From Aquitalea sp. LB_tupeE (GTDB lineage Bacteria; Pseudomonadota; Gammaproteobacteria; Burkholderiales; Chromobacteriaceae): DNA of 64,000 bases. Below are positions 1 to 9,556 of this stretch, piece after piece. The first letter of the stretch is position 1. Every line of letters starts with the position of its first letter. The notes beneath the pieces are model-generated. The model was not told the DNA's origin and ran no database searches. It saw only the letters and a list, made by a program, of their open reading frames with translations. The stretch spans positions 62,001 to 126,000 of the forward strand of contig NZ_JACAXB010000033.1 of NCBI RefSeq assembly GCF_013391415.1, in the 5' to 3' direction. A program made the translations under genes and the position numbers.

Positions 1-497
1 ACCAGCAGCAAGTCGTTGTGAATCATGCTCTTGCCGCGCTCGCGGAACAGCAGGTACTCCACGCCAACCAGGCGGGTCAGTTCAGCACGCTCGAGGAAAC
101 GGCCATCTGCATTTTCGGTGGCCGCGTCATAGTTCAGCCACAGTGCACCACCCTGGCGGACATAATCCTCCAGCACACCACCCAGGGCGGATGTGACGTG
201 ACGGTGAATACTGTCCGGCAACACCACACCACGAATTTGTGCACGTTGCGCTGCATCCAGCGCCACAAAGTCGGCAGCGCGCATGGGCGTCATCAGCACA
301 CCGCTTTCTGCGGCGGCATCTTGCCAGGTCAGCACGTATTTCCGCGAGGGCTCCGCATCGGGCAGCAACAACACAATACCCGCATCCGGTACTGGCGTAT
401 TGCGGATACGTTGCCAATGCCACGCCAGACTGGCCAACAAGGCCAGTACCAGCAGCAGCACAAACCAGACCCATTTGGGCCATTGCTGTACTTTCAT
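1..497 (-). CDS. Membrane-anchored protein of exopolysaccharide operon (partial, 3' end outside window)
   Basis: The reading frame starts at an ATG whose complement is at 495-497, preceded by a GGGGAAG ribosome site, and stays open to the window edge (about 165 residues). Residues 10-27 form a single hydrophobic segment rich in Leu and Val after a short basic start, so the protein is probably inner-membrane anchored with the rest in the periplasm. The visible part alternates beta/alpha-like stretches (for example GIVLLLPDAEP and QIRGVVLPDSI), resembling an amidotransferase-like or Rossmann-like fold, but I cannot name the family. It is the last visible gene of the operon, 6 bases after the stop of the gene before it, so it probably acts in the same polysaccharide pathway. 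Confidence 0.7.
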   Translation of the reverse strand, partial: MKVQQWPKWVWFVLLLVLALLASLAWHWQRIRNTPVPDAGIVLLLPDAEPSRKYVLTWQDAAAESGVLMTPMRAADFVALDAAQRAQIRGVVLPDSIHRHVTSALGGVLEDYVRQGGALWLNYDAATENADGRFLERAELTRLVGVEYLLFRERGKSMIHNDLLL

Positions 498-503
498 CAA
501 ACC

Positions 504-1481
504 TTACTTCCCCTCTTGCTCTTCCAGACTGAAACGCTGTTCCAATCCCTGAAAAATAGCCTCTTCCAGCACATTCCAGCGCCGTCCGAGTCGCGATGGC
601 GCCGCACGCTCCCACCATTGCCGCGCCACATCATCCCGCTGGTTTTTAAGCACCGCCAGGGTCAACAGGCCCCAGGCAAAATCCAGCTTCTTCTCATCCT
701 GCATCAGCCAAGGCCGACCTTCGGCACTCAACCATTCATCCAGACCGGGCTGCCCCGATGGCAAGCGCATGCCAGCCATCAGTGGAAACAACTGCGCTGC
801 GCTACGCGGGTAAAACGCCGCAGCTGGCTCGCCATGGGTAGCAGTACGCCAGGCATGCCGATGGGAATTCCAGAACACCCGCACCACGGCACGCTCCAAC
901 TGGTCGGCCTGCTGACAACCAAGCCCTGCATAGCGGCAATCATCGCGCAGCGCTTCCAGCACTTCGGTGTTATCCATCAGATAACCCAGATCCGCCCCGC
1001 GCGCGTAATAAAACACACCACTGGCAGCCCGCAGACGCAGCAGCGCCTTCCTGGCTTTGCGCAGCGATTGCTGCAGATTCAGGCTCATGTTTTCCGGTGC
1101 GCCATATACCCGATACAACAAGGACAGCCACAAAGCCATGGTGGAGTCATCGGCATCCGCATTGGCAAAACGGCGCCATTCCCCGTTTTTCCCTCTGATA
1201 AAACGGGGGAAGCTGCCGTTGGTTTCCTGCCGTGGCTGTAGCCAGGCAATCCATGCGGTGGCAACCGGACGCATATCCAGGCCCAGCTCGTCAGCTGCCA
1301 GCAAGGCCTTCATGGCGAAATACGGGTCGACCACACCACCTTCATGTTGCAAGTGGATGGCACCGTCTTCCAGCTGGTACCGCTGCAAATCCAGACTGGC
1401 TTCAGCCATGGCAGCTGCAGACCATAGCGACAAGGACAGACCCAGCCATGAAAGCCGCTTACGCCAGATCCGCACGTTCAT
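504..1481 (-). CDS. Exported protein of exopolysaccharide operon, possible alpha/alpha-toroid enzyme
   Basis: 325 residues. The chosen ATG (1479-1481) gives a clean signal peptide: basic start MNVRIWRKR, a hydrophobic core and an AMA-E type cleavage site near residue 24. The mature protein is rich in helices with spaced Trp, Tyr and Asp (for example GGVVDPYFAMKALLAAD, NGSFPRF and DADDSTMALWLSLLYRVYG), a pattern seen in alpha/alpha-toroid glycosidases and lyases. No catalytic signature was certain, so the enzyme role is inference. The start lies 23 bases inside the upstream bactofilin-like gene, which indicates translational coupling in one operon with the glycosyltransferase and wecB. Confidence 0.72.
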   Translation of the reverse strand: MNVRIWRKRLSWLGLSLSLWSAAAMAEASLDLQRYQLEDGAIHLQHEGGVVDPYFAMKALLAADELGLDMRPVATAWIAWLQPRQETNGSFPRFIRGKNGEWRRFANADADDSTMALWLSLLYRVYGAPENMSLNLQQSLRKARKALLRLRAASGVFYYARGADLGYLMDNTEVLEALRDDCRYAGLGCQQADQLERAVVRVFWNSHRHAWRTATHGEPAAAFYPRSAAQLFPLMAGMRLPSGQPGLDEWLSAEGRPWLMQDEKKLDFAWGLLTLAVLKNQRDDVARQWWERAAPSRLGRRWNVLEEAIFQGLEQRFSLEEQEGK

Positions 1482-2490
1482 GACGGATTGCGCCGCGGGT
1501 ACGCGCCCACACTGTGCCATGCACCAGCATGGGTAGCTTAAGTCGGATGGAACTGGAAGAAATGCTGACCGGGCTGTGCATGCTGCCCAGCACGCAACGG
1601 CTGCCGATATAAACAAAACGCTCAGCCACAATCGGCCCCAGCAGCAAGCAGTCATTCAGGCAGGAAACCGACATATCGGACACCATGGCACCCTCAACGG
1701 TCACGGCATTACCGATATGGATGTTGCCACTGGCCTTGATACTGCCCTGGATGTAACAACCATGACCGATCTTCAAGGTGCCATGCACCACCAGATGGCC
1801 ACGAATCACCGTGTCATCCGGAATGGTGAGATTGCCTTCCACCACCACCCGCTGGATGTCGTCGTTGAAGAACACGGTATGCTCCAGGGCCGTGATGTCG
1901 AACTCACGGTACGGACCCATCGGCATCACCATTTGCCAGGATAGACCCATGCGGATGACCGGCGCCTGAATGCGCTGGAAGCTGGCCGGGCCGGCGAAGC
2001 ACATTTCTTTGTGCGCCACCATCCGTCCAAACAAGGTGGCATTGCGGCCGATCAGCATGTGATGGGCACTTGCCCAGCGCACGACCGAGTTATGATCACC
2101 CAGAATCAGATCACCCTCAGCCAGCAAGCTACGCAAAATAACCCCACCATGTGTTTCCACATTGCCGGCGCAATACACTTCCTTGAGAAAGCTGAAATCG
2201 GACGGAATAACCAATCCGGCCGTCGACAGCACTTCTTCCTCGACATTTTTTTCCAGCAATACACTCCAGGATGCCAGTCGGGCATTCCAGTAGCCTTGCA
2301 ACTGGTTCAGCAGGTCGTGACTTTCCAGGTATTTGCGATAGTTTTCGGCAAATACATTGGACGAACCGGTATGCAGCCGATTAATACCCAGCGAGGTGAC
2401 GTCAGTCTTGCGGATCAACTCCAGCAAGGCGGGCAACAAGGGCAGCAACATCAACAGCAATACGACTACAGCAAACAGCAATACCATCAT
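1459..2490 (-). CDS. Membrane protein with bactofilin-like beta-helix repeats
   Basis: 343 residues. A strongly hydrophobic first segment (residues 2-25) is followed by a soluble part. Residues about 215-290 contain repeated short turns of the type GNLTIPDDTVIRGHLVVHG, GTLKIGHGCYIQG and GNIHIGNAVTVEGAM, which match the right-handed beta-helix repeats of the polymer-forming bactofilin family. Its ATG overlaps the stop of the glycosyltransferase gene (ATGA), so it is translated with it. Bactofilins form scaffolds that place cell-wall or surface polymer machinery; here a structural or organising role in polysaccharide export is inferred only from repeats and neighbours. Confidence 0.75.
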   Translation of the reverse strand: MMVLLFAVVVLLLMLLPLLPALLELIRKTDVTSLGINRLHTGSSNVFAENYRKYLESHDLLNQLQGYWNARLASWSVLLEKNVEEEVLSTAGLVIPSDFSFLKEVYCAGNVETHGGVILRSLLAEGDLILGDHNSVVRWASAHHMLIGRNATLFGRMVAHKEMCFAGPASFQRIQAPVIRMGLSWQMVMPMGPYREFDITALEHTVFFNDDIQRVVVEGNLTIPDDTVIRGHLVVHGTLKIGHGCYIQGSIKASGNIHIGNAVTVEGAMVSDMSVSCLNDCLLLGPIVAERFVYIGSRCVLGSMHSPVSISSSSIRLKLPMLVHGTVWARTRGAIRHERADLA

Positions 2491-4139
2491 TTGGCCTGCC
2501 CCCGATAACGCTTGGTCTTGTCCCAGTGCAGGTTTTGCGTCTTGCGGAAGGGCTCGATGATGAATTGCAGGATGGTGGCTTGCGAAATGGTCACCAGGCT
2601 GACAATAAAACCAAAAATGGAGAACGGCAGAATGCGCAGGCGGTTGCCGCTGCCATCCAGATAGCAGGCCGTGCCGATTTCAAAAAACGCGGCAAAGTTA
2701 CCCATCGCGCTGTAACACACCAGACCCAGGATCAGGAAGAAACCGGGCGACGGCAACACGCTGTCGAAGTAGAACAGGATCAGCGTGATCAGCCAGCCCA
2801 GTAACAGAAACGGGGACATGGCATAAGTGCCCAGCAACAACAGGCCATCCGATTTTTCTCGGAACGGTACACCCTTGGTGCGCAGCAAACGGCCCACGTG
2901 GCGCGCCAGCGCCTGATTGTGGCCACGCGTCCAGCGCATCAGCTGACGGATACGCACCGGCCAGCTTTCCGGGACTTCTTCATAGCATTCGGAGCGGTTG
3001 GTATAGGCTGTCAGCCAGCCACCAATCAGCAGCCGGTAGGTCAAATCCGTATCTTCCGCCAGCACGTCATCATGCCAGCCGCCCACGCTTTCCAGCGCAG
3101 CAACACGAATGCCACCCACGGTGCCACCATATTGCGGCACCAGCTTCATGTTCATCCGCGCTTGCTGGTCTACCTGATAGCCGCCTGCCCGCTCCATGTC
3201 CAGCAAGCGAGTCAGCATATTGGCACCGGCATTGAGCGGTACCACCCGCCCCATCACCGCACCGACTTCCGGGTCGAAAAACGGTGCTACCAATTGTTTG
3301 AGCAAGCCGCGGCCCGGCACATAGTCGGCATCGAACACGATGAAAATATCGGTATCGATCATGGCCGTAGCATCTTTCAGCGCAGCGGCCTTGCCCGGTT
3401 TGCCGGAGGTGCGGTGAAACGGACGGATGATGTCAGGGCGACGTGCGGCAATCTGGTCGATGATTTCGCGCGTGCCATCCGTGGAACGGTCGTTGACCGG
3501 CATGATGATCATGCGACCATCCGGATAGTCCGACTCCAGCAGTGCCTCCATCGCATCGGCAATTACCGCTTCTTCGTTATGTGCGGCAATGAATACCGTC
3601 ACCCGCGGCCATTCAGCTGTTTCAATATCCAGATATGGATGGCGCTGCTTGCCGAACAGACGGTTGAGAGTGAAGGCCATGTGTCGCACGGCATACACCA
3701 TGATGAAGGCCACAATTACGTACAGAATGACGGCCAGGATGCGCAGAAACCACAGCGCAGGCGCAGAACGCTGGCCATGGTGTGGCGGGTCCTCCTCCGC
3801 GGTGGCACTGTTTTTGTCATCCTTGATCTGCTGTTCAATCACCGCCTGGGTGCGGCTCAGCGCAGCTTCACTGGTCGCGCCTTTTACCTGGACCGCCGGG
3901 CTGTGACGTTGCGCAGCAGGAACGCTGGCGTCCGCAGGCAAATCCGCCGCCTCTTCAATGGGCAGCGCCGCCAAGGCGGCGGCCGACTGGCTATTGGTTG
4001 CCGATGCGGGTTTGACAGACTTGGCGGCCTGCACCCCCATGCTGGCACCCAGCAACAATGTAAGCAGCAAGGTACGCACATTGCGGCCCGGCTTGTGTTC
4101 AGCTCGCAGTGGCAAGGGTCGCCTCCGCAGCCATTTCAT
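2487..4139 (-). CDS. Family 2 processive glycosyltransferase
   Basis: 550 residues. After an N-terminal export or anchor segment (hydrophobic LLLTLLLGASMGVQA near residues 24-38) and a low-complexity linker, a membrane helix at about 130-155 leads to a GT2 catalytic domain. Visible motifs: VTVFIAAHNEE, the UDP-binding region VNDRSTDGT, FDADYVPG (DxD), the catalytic AEDTDLTYRL, and the processive-enzyme signature RQLMRWTRG. Several C-terminal membrane helices follow. This is the architecture of polymerases such as PgaC or hyaluronan synthase, so it most likely builds an amino-sugar polymer at the inner membrane. The ATG at 4139 overlaps wecB by 41 bases; a GTG at 4079 is an alternative start. 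Confidence 0.85.
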   Translation of the reverse strand: MKWLRRRPLPLRAEHKPGRNVRTLLLTLLLGASMGVQAAKSVKPASATNSQSAAALAALPIEEAADLPADASVPAAQRHSPAVQVKGATSEAALSRTQAVIEQQIKDDKNSATAEEDPPHHGQRSAPALWFLRILAVILYVIVAFIMVYAVRHMAFTLNRLFGKQRHPYLDIETAEWPRVTVFIAAHNEEAVIADAMEALLESDYPDGRMIIMPVNDRSTDGTREIIDQIAARRPDIIRPFHRTSGKPGKAAALKDATAMIDTDIFIVFDADYVPGRGLLKQLVAPFFDPEVGAVMGRVVPLNAGANMLTRLLDMERAGGYQVDQQARMNMKLVPQYGGTVGGIRVAALESVGGWHDDVLAEDTDLTYRLLIGGWLTAYTNRSECYEEVPESWPVRIRQLMRWTRGHNQALARHVGRLLRTKGVPFREKSDGLLLLGTYAMSPFLLLGWLITLILFYFDSVLPSPGFFLILGLVCYSAMGNFAAFFEIGTACYLDGSGNRLRILPFSIFGFIVSLVTISQATILQFIIEPFRKTQNLHWDKTKRYRGQAK

Positions 4140-5271
4140 GCCGCAACTGCGGCAGCGACACCAGAATGCTGGCAATGCGTCGCCCGGCAGAACCATCACC
4201 ATACGGGCTATGTGCCTGCGACATATTGGCGTACACCATGGCGTCATCGAGCAGTTCGCTGGCGCAACGCACGATGTTCTCGGCTTCGGTGCCCACCAGG
4301 CGTGCCACACCGGCGGCCAGGGCTTCGGGGCGCTCGGTGGTGTCACGCGTGACCAGTACCGGCTTGCCCAGTGCTGGTGCTTCTTCCTGAATGCCGCCGG
4401 AGTCGGTGATGATCAGATGGCAACGATTCATCAGATAGACAAAAGGCAGGTACTCCTGCGGATCGATCAGATGAATATTGGAAACGCGAGACAATAGTTC
4501 GAACACCGGTTTGCGTACATTCGGGTTCAGATGCACCGGATAAACGATATCCACGTCCGGATAGCGCTGTGCAAGTTTCAGCAGGCCGTTGCAGAAGCTG
4601 GCAAATTTGTCGCCGAAATTCTCGCGGCGATGGCCGGTCACCAGAATCATGCGCGCATCTGCACGGATAAAGGAAAAACTCTCTTCCATACCGGCGCGCA
4701 GATCAGCATTTTTTTGCAGCTTTTCCACCGCCAGTTTCAGGGTGTCAACCACACTGTTACCGGTGATGAAAATACGCGACGGGTCGATTTTTTCTGCGTA
4801 CAGGTTGCGGCAGGATTCTTCGGTCGGCGCAAAGTAGAAGCTGGTCAGCGTGTCGGTTACACGACGGTTCATTTCTTCCGGCCACGGCGAATACAGATCG
4901 CCGGTGCGCAGCCCTGCCTCGACGTGACCAATCGGCACCTTGCGATAGAACGCAGCCAGGCTGGCACCAAGCGTAGTGGCGGTATCGCCATGCACCAGTA
5001 CCACATCGGGCCGTTCCTGCTCTAGCACCTTGTCGATACCTTCAATCAGCCGCGCAGTCAACGAAGCCAGACTTTGCCCCTGCTGCATCAGCTGCAGGTC
5101 GAAGTCCGGCTTGACCTCAAAGAAGTCCAGCACCTGATCCAGCATTTCCCGATGCTGTCCCGTCACACAAACCCGCGATTCAATATTGGGAAAAGTTTCC
5201 AATGCCTGAATCACCGGCACCATTTTTACGGCTTCCGGCCGTGTACCGAATACTGTCAAAACCTTGATCAT
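4099..5271 (-). CDS. wecB: UDP-N-acetylglucosamine 2-epimerase (non-hydrolysing)
   Basis: 390 residues, the usual family length. It interconverts UDP-GlcNAc and UDP-ManNAc in the cytoplasm, supplying ManNAc-type units for surface polysaccharides. Characteristic segments: FGTRPEAVKMVPVI at the start, GQHREMLDQVL, VHGDTATT, HVEAGLRTGD followed by PEEMNRR, and TDSGGIQEEAPALGKPVL then TTERPEA, all typical of WecB/MnaA. I chose the ATG at 5269-5271 because the family starts directly with the MIKVLTVFGTRPE strand; upstream in-frame codons lack family similarity. It is the first gene of the polysaccharide operon, which fits a precursor-supplying enzyme for the downstream GT2 polymerase. Confidence 0.92.
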   Translation of the reverse strand: MIKVLTVFGTRPEAVKMVPVIQALETFPNIESRVCVTGQHREMLDQVLDFFEVKPDFDLQLMQQGQSLASLTARLIEGIDKVLEQERPDVVLVHGDTATTLGASLAAFYRKVPIGHVEAGLRTGDLYSPWPEEMNRRVTDTLTSFYFAPTEESCRNLYAEKIDPSRIFITGNSVVDTLKLAVEKLQKNADLRAGMEESFSFIRADARMILVTGHRRENFGDKFASFCNGLLKLAQRYPDVDIVYPVHLNPNVRKPVFELLSRVSNIHLIDPQEYLPFVYLMNRCHLIITDSGGIQEEAPALGKPVLVTRDTTERPEALAAGVARLVGTEAENIVRCASELLDDAMVYANMSQAHSPYGDGSAGRRIASILVSLPQLRHEMAAEATLATAS

Positions 5272-5994
5272 GCGACTACCCCGTTTGCATAAATCTTCAT
5301 CTACCCACATTGCGCACCTAACCTTTGCAATTGCTTGTGTTGTGCACTGAAACTGCCTGCCATCCCGACCTTGAAGGTCCATGATCGCTACCACCCTGTT
5401 CTGCTTCCGTATTGTTGTTGAGCAAACATCGTGCCCGTAAGTCGCGGAATCCAGCCGGGGTGGCTTATGTTTTTCTGTATTTTATTCGCAGACTGGCGAA
5501 ATGATCTAAATAAAAATTAAACTCAACATGTTATTTAAAATAGACAGCTTTATTTAAATAGCCATTGAAATTTGCACATTTTTTTGCGGAAGCTAATGTA
5601 GCGCATGACAAGCGTATTTACAATGAAATTTGAATGCATCTTAAACAAAAAACAAGTAAATTGCTGTTTAAGCCATCAGATTGCCCCGCTCACCACTCGT
5701 TAGCTAGTCACGTTTCAGCAAAAATACCGCAGCCTAAGGCCACAACATGATGTCTTGATGACGCGTGGCTGACTCTGCACCCCACCAACACCCTCACCGC
5801 CACTGAAGCACGACGGATTGCTGACCTTATCAGGCAATAGCTGACGGTTTTTGTCAGCCATGCCTCATGCCTGCATTTGGCATGAATCAGTCAGTCTGTA
5901 AGCAAAAATGCAGCCTGACTGGCATAGTCCGTCCGAATGCTCTTTACTGAAGGTAAACGATCGTCACAAATAATCAGGACAGGTGGAGCACGCC
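5272..5994. other. Long AT-rich intergenic region between wecB and chemoreceptor 1
   Basis: About 720 bases without a supportable gene between divergent transcription units. Positions about 5490-5665 are markedly AT-rich compared with the flanking genes, with repeated TTATTTAAA words (near 5530 and 5550) and T or A tracts. Around 5832-5850 there is a small hairpin, GCTGAC and GTCAGC around a 7-base T-rich loop. The region must hold the promoter of the polysaccharide operon on the minus strand and that of the chemoreceptor on the plus strand, but I could not place either with certainty. Confidence 0.5.
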
Positions 5995-7623
5995 ATGCAA
6001 TTTCTCGACAATATCAGTCTGACCCGCAAGTTTCTGGTCAACTTCCTGCTTAGTGGCGGAGTATTGATCGCGGCCATTGTGTTTTGTATCTGGCAAATCA
6101 GGGCGGTAGGAGCCGAAACGCATGAAATTGCCCAGGACTGGCTGCCCTCTGTGCAGTCGGTTGGTGAAATCAGCCAGTTGCGCTTGCGTTACCGGGTACG
6201 CAGCCTGGAATACATGCTGCCAAACAGCCCGGAAGAACGCGCCAAGATGGAAAAATCCATGTCCGAGCTGGATCAGCAATTACAAGCCGCCTTCAAACGC
6301 TACGAAACGCTGATCAACTCGGATGCGGAAAAAGCCGCCTACCAGCAAGCCGTATCCGCAGCAGGGGCGTATCGCGACGCGGTGAATCAGGCTGTACAGC
6401 TCATGAAGGACGGGCATGAAGACGAGGCGCAGGGCTTGCGCAAAGGCGACTGGGTGAAGAAGGCCAACAGCTTGCGTGACCTGACCGATGCACTGATCAA
6501 GCTGAATGCTGAAGGCGCGGCCAAGGCAGCCAGCCGGGCAGATGCTGATGTCAAATCCGGCATAGCCGGTGGCATATTGGCACTGATTGTTGGCGTCATC
6601 CTGTCTCTGGCCTTGTCGCTGCTGGTGGCGCGGCGCATTGCCGGCCGTCTCGACAACACCGTGGCGGCCGCAAGGCGCATTGCCGATGGTGACTTGCGCG
6701 GCAGTCTGCCGCCAGCCAGCAGTGATGAAGTTGGCAAGCTGATCGTGGCGATGGGCAATATGCAAAGCGCCCTGCGCGACGCCATGCAGGACTCGCGCCG
6801 CAATGCCGAGGTATTACTGGAATCCTCGCGCCAGCTCAACCGCTCGGTACAGCAAATGGAGCAATCGGCCAGCCTGCAAAGTGAAGCCGCCTCCACCATT
6901 GCCGCCAATACCGAACAACTGACGGTATCCATCAACCATGTGGCCAATGGCACCAGTGAAGCGGCGAGCCTGAGCAGCGAGTCCGACCAGCAGGCAGCCA
7001 ACGGACTGGAGGCATTGCGCGCGCTTGGCAGCCAGATCAACGACATTTCCCTGGTGGTGGGCAATGCAGCGGAGCGGATTGCCCTGCTGCAAACCGAATC
7101 AGCCAAGATTTCATCCATCGTTGCCGTCATCAAGGACATTGCCGACCAGACCAATCTGCTGGCACTGAATGCCGCGATCGAAGCCGCCCGCGCCGGTGAA
7201 CAAGGACGAGGCTTTGCCGTGGTGGCTGATGAAGTGCGCAAGCTGTCCGAGCGCACCGCGCAATCCAGCAATGAAATCATCGTGATGGTGAATGCCATTC
7301 AGCAATCCACCCGTGATGTGGTGCAGGGTGTTGACCAGGGGGTGGATCTGATCACTACCAGCGTCAGCAACGCCCATGCCGCAGGTGATACGGTTGCCAC
7401 GCTGCGCGACAGCGCACGCCATGTGGCTGGCATTGTCAACGAGCTGAATACCGCCCTGCACGAACAGGCTGCTGCGGCAACCGAAGTGGCACAAAAAGTG
7501 GAAACCATCGTGCAGCATGCCGAAGAAGCCAGCGCCACCGCGCACAGCACTGCACAATCCGCCGATGCGGTTGAAAAAATCGCCACCGACATGGAAAAGC
7601 TGGTAGCCCGCTTCCAGGTGTGA
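5995..7623 (+). CDS. Methyl-accepting chemotaxis protein 1
   Basis: 542 residues. Transmembrane helix 1 is at about 13-33, a four-helix-bundle-like periplasmic sensor at 35-185, helix 2 at about 186-210, HAMP at 211-263, then a cytoplasmic signalling domain. The highly conserved hairpin tip is seen as [20 protein letters not shown] followed by [19 protein letters not shown] near residues 383-420; this region contacts CheA and CheW. The ATG at 5995 has GGTGGAG six bases upstream; an in-frame GTG at 5983 is less likely because it sits in that ribosome site. The C-terminus ends shortly after the bundle without the NWETF-type CheR tether. The ligand is unknown. Confidence 0.93.
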   Translation: MQFLDNISLTRKFLVNFLLSGGVLIAAIVFCIWQIRAVGAETHEIAQDWLPSVQSVGEISQLRLRYRVRSLEYMLPNSPEERAKMEKSMSELDQQLQAAFKRYETLINSDAEKAAYQQAVSAAGAYRDAVNQAVQLMKDGHEDEAQGLRKGDWVKKANSLRDLTDALIKLNAEGAAKAASRADADVKSGIAGGILALIVGVILSLALSLLVARRIAGRLDNTVAAARRIADGDLRGSLPPASSDEVGKLIVAMGNMQSALRDAMQDSRRNAEVLLESSRQLNRSVQQMEQSASLQSEAASTIAANTEQLTVSINHVANGTSEAASLSSESDQQAANGLEALRALGSQINDISLVVGNAAERIALLQTESAKISSIVAVIKDIADQTNLLALNAAIEAARAGEQGRGFAVVADEVRKLSERTAQSSNEIIVMVNAIQQSTRDVVQGVDQGVDLITTSVSNAHAAGDTVATLRDSARHVAGIVNELNTALHEQAAAATEVAQKVETIVQHAEEASATAHSTAQSADAVEKIATDMEKLVARFQV

Positions 7624-7636
7624 CCGGGCACAAAAA

Positions 7637-7659
7637 AGGCCACGCATCTTGCGTGGCCT
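7637..7659. terminator. Bidirectional intrinsic terminator between chemoreceptor 1 and alaC
   Basis: A perfect 9-bp stem AGGCCACGC / GCGTGGCCT with a 5-base loop lies between two convergent genes. On the minus strand it is followed by a six-T run (six A on the plus strand at 7632-7637), so it best fits termination of alaC; on the plus side the downstream tract is weaker. Confidence 0.75.
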
Positions 7660-7684
7660 GTTGACTTTAAATCCCGAAACCTCA

Positions 7685-8875
7685 CTACTCCTTGAACATG
7701 GCCTTGATGCCACGCAGGGCCTGACGAATGCGCGCCTCGTTTTCGATCAGTGCAAAACGCACGTATTCATCACCCTGATCACCAAAGCCGATGCCGGGGG
7801 ATACGCATACCTTGGCCTTTTCCAGCATCAGCCGGGCGAACTCCAGCGAACCCAGCGCACGCCATTGCTCCGGAATGCGCGCCCAGATATACATGGACGC
7901 CTTGGGGCATTCCACTTCCCAGCCGATTTCGTTCAAGCCCTTTACCAGTACATCGCGACGCTGCTGGTATTTGGCGGCGATGTCACGCACGCATTGCTGA
8001 TCGCCTTCCAGCGCGGCAATGGCGGCCACTTGCAGTGGGGTGAAGGTGCCGTAATCGTGGTAGCTCTTCATCCTTGCCAGTGCGGCCACCAGGTCAGGGT
8101 TACCCACCATGAAACCGATGCGCCAGCCTGCCATATTGTAGCTTTTGCTGAGGGTGAAGAATTCGACGGCAATGTCCTTGGCACCCGGCACCTGCATGAT
8201 GGACGGGGCTTTCCAGCCATCGAACACAATGTCGGCATAAGCCAGGTCGTGCACCACAAAAATGTCGTGCTTCTTGGCCAGTGCAATCACTTTTTCGAAG
8301 AAATCCAGCTCCACGCACTGCGCAGTGGGATTCGACGGAAAACCCAGCACCATCATCTTGGGCTTGGGGTAGCTGCCACGGATGGCCTTTTCCAGCTCGG
8401 CAAAAAAGTCGATGCCCGGCACCAGCGGCACCGAGCGGATTTGCGCCCCGGCAATCACCGCGCCGTAAATGTGGATGGGGTAACTCGGGTCCGGCACCAG
8501 TACGGTATCGCCACCATCCAGTGTGGCCAGCATCAGGTGGGCCAGGCCCTCCTTGGAGCCGATGGTGACAATCGCTTCGCTGTTGGGGTCGATGTCCACC
8601 GCATAGCGGTCCTTGTACCAGCGCGAAATGGCGCGACGCAGGCGTGGGATGCCCTTGGACGCGGAATAACCGTGGGTATCGGGGCGCTGCGACACTTCGT
8701 TGAGCTTGGCCACAATATGCGGCGGGGTGGCACCATCGGGGTTGCCCATGCTCAGGTCGATGATGTCCTCGCCGCGCTGCCTGGCAGCCAGTTTCAGTTC
8801 GGCGGTGATATTGAAAACGTAGGGAGGAAGACGATCGATGCGCGCAAAGCGGCGCTTGCCTGCAGAAGAAGCCAT
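7685..8875 (-). CDS. alaC: Alanine transaminase AlaC-type (class I/II PLP aminotransferase)
   Basis: 396 residues, a fold-type I PLP enzyme. It would transfer the amino group between glutamate and pyruvate, making alanine in the cytoplasm. Visible marks: N-terminal [12 protein letters not shown] and [12 protein letters not shown], the substrate and PLP region [26 protein letters not shown], and the PLP lysine in [15 protein letters not shown]; the C-terminal GDEYVRFAL contains the carboxylate-binding Arg. These match the AlaC (YfdZ) subgroup rather than aspartate transaminases. It is divergent from an Lrp/AsnC-type regulator, which probably controls it. Confidence 0.87.
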   Translation of the reverse strand: MASSAGKRRFARIDRLPPYVFNITAELKLAARQRGEDIIDLSMGNPDGATPPHIVAKLNEVSQRPDTHGYSASKGIPRLRRAISRWYKDRYAVDIDPNSEAIVTIGSKEGLAHLMLATLDGGDTVLVPDPSYPIHIYGAVIAGAQIRSVPLVPGIDFFAELEKAIRGSYPKPKMMVLGFPSNPTAQCVELDFFEKVIALAKKHDIFVVHDLAYADIVFDGWKAPSIMQVPGAKDIAVEFFTLSKSYNMAGWRIGFMVGNPDLVAALARMKSYHDYGTFTPLQVAAIAALEGDQQCVRDIAAKYQQRRDVLVKGLNEIGWEVECPKASMYIWARIPEQWRALGSLEFARLMLEKAKVCVSPGIGFGDQGDEYVRFALIENEARIRQALRGIKAMFKE

Positions 8876-9061
8876 GTGAGCCTTTCACGTAAGCGCCCGG
8901 AACCGTCCGAGCGACGTTGCCCATGATGGGCAGAGACGATCCTAGTCCCGCCTGCTGCGATGCACAAGGATTTTTTGCCGTCGGCATTATTCTTGACAAG
9001 GCACTACTGGCAGCGCTGCAATGCGCACTTGCGTCCCCGCACCATGAAGCCTGGCTTATCC

Positions 9062-9556
9062 ATGACAGACAAAACCGGCCTGGATCGCATCGATCTGAAA
9101 ATTCTCGACATCCTGCAACGTGATGGCCGCCTGTCCTTCCAGCGCCTGTCCGAGCAGGTAAACCTGACCCCGCGCCCTTGCCTGGAACGGGTACGCCGTC
9201 TGGAAAAGGCCGGCATCATCAAGGGCTACAGCGCCATCATCAAGCTGCCGCACAGCACACCACCGCTGGTGATTCTGGCGCAGGTCACCCTGGCCGACCA
9301 CCTTGTTTCCCAGCAAGCCTTCATTGCGGAAATCCAGCGCACCCCGCAGGTGCAGGATGGCTGGATGGTGAGTGGCACGGTGGATTTCCTGTTGCGCATT
9401 GCTTGCCAGCATATTGACGAATACCGCCAGCTGGCCGACGCCTGGCTGGCCAGTACGGCGTTTCGTATCGAGAAAATCCTCACCACTACCGAGCTCCAAA
9501 CCATCAAGCGCGACGGTCGCAGCCTGGATACGGTGCCAGCACCTTCAGAAGCGTAA
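9062..9556 (+). CDS. Lrp/AsnC family transcriptional regulator
   Basis: 164 residues, the normal size. An N-terminal winged helix-turn-helix (LDRIDLKILDILQRDGRLSF then RLSEQVNLTPRPCLERVRRL) is followed by a RAM/AsnC ligand-binding domain (VILAQVTL ... VSGTVDFLLRIAC). Such proteins form octamers and sense amino acids. The ATG at 9062 places the start just before the helix-turn-helix; an in-frame ATG at 9044 is possible. It is divergent from alaC, making alanine metabolism its likely target. Its last 12 bases overlap the 3' end of the convergent DDAH-like gene. Confidence 0.9.
   Translation: MTDKTGLDRIDLKILDILQRDGRLSFQRLSEQVNLTPRPCLERVRRLEKAGIIKGYSAIIKLPHSTPPLVILAQVTLADHLVSQQAFIAEIQRTPQVQDGWMVSGTVDFLLRIACQHIDEYRQLADAWLASTAFRIEKILTTTELQTIKRDGRSLDTVPAPSEA

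Noticed and set aside
2898-4352. Long plus-strand open frame of 484 codons opposite the glycosyltransferase
   Set aside because: It is antisense to a clear GT2 gene with all motifs and its translation has no domain pattern.
7649-8926. Plus-strand open frame of 425 codons opposite alaC
   Set aside because: Shadow of the aminotransferase; high GC at third positions keeps the opposite frame open.
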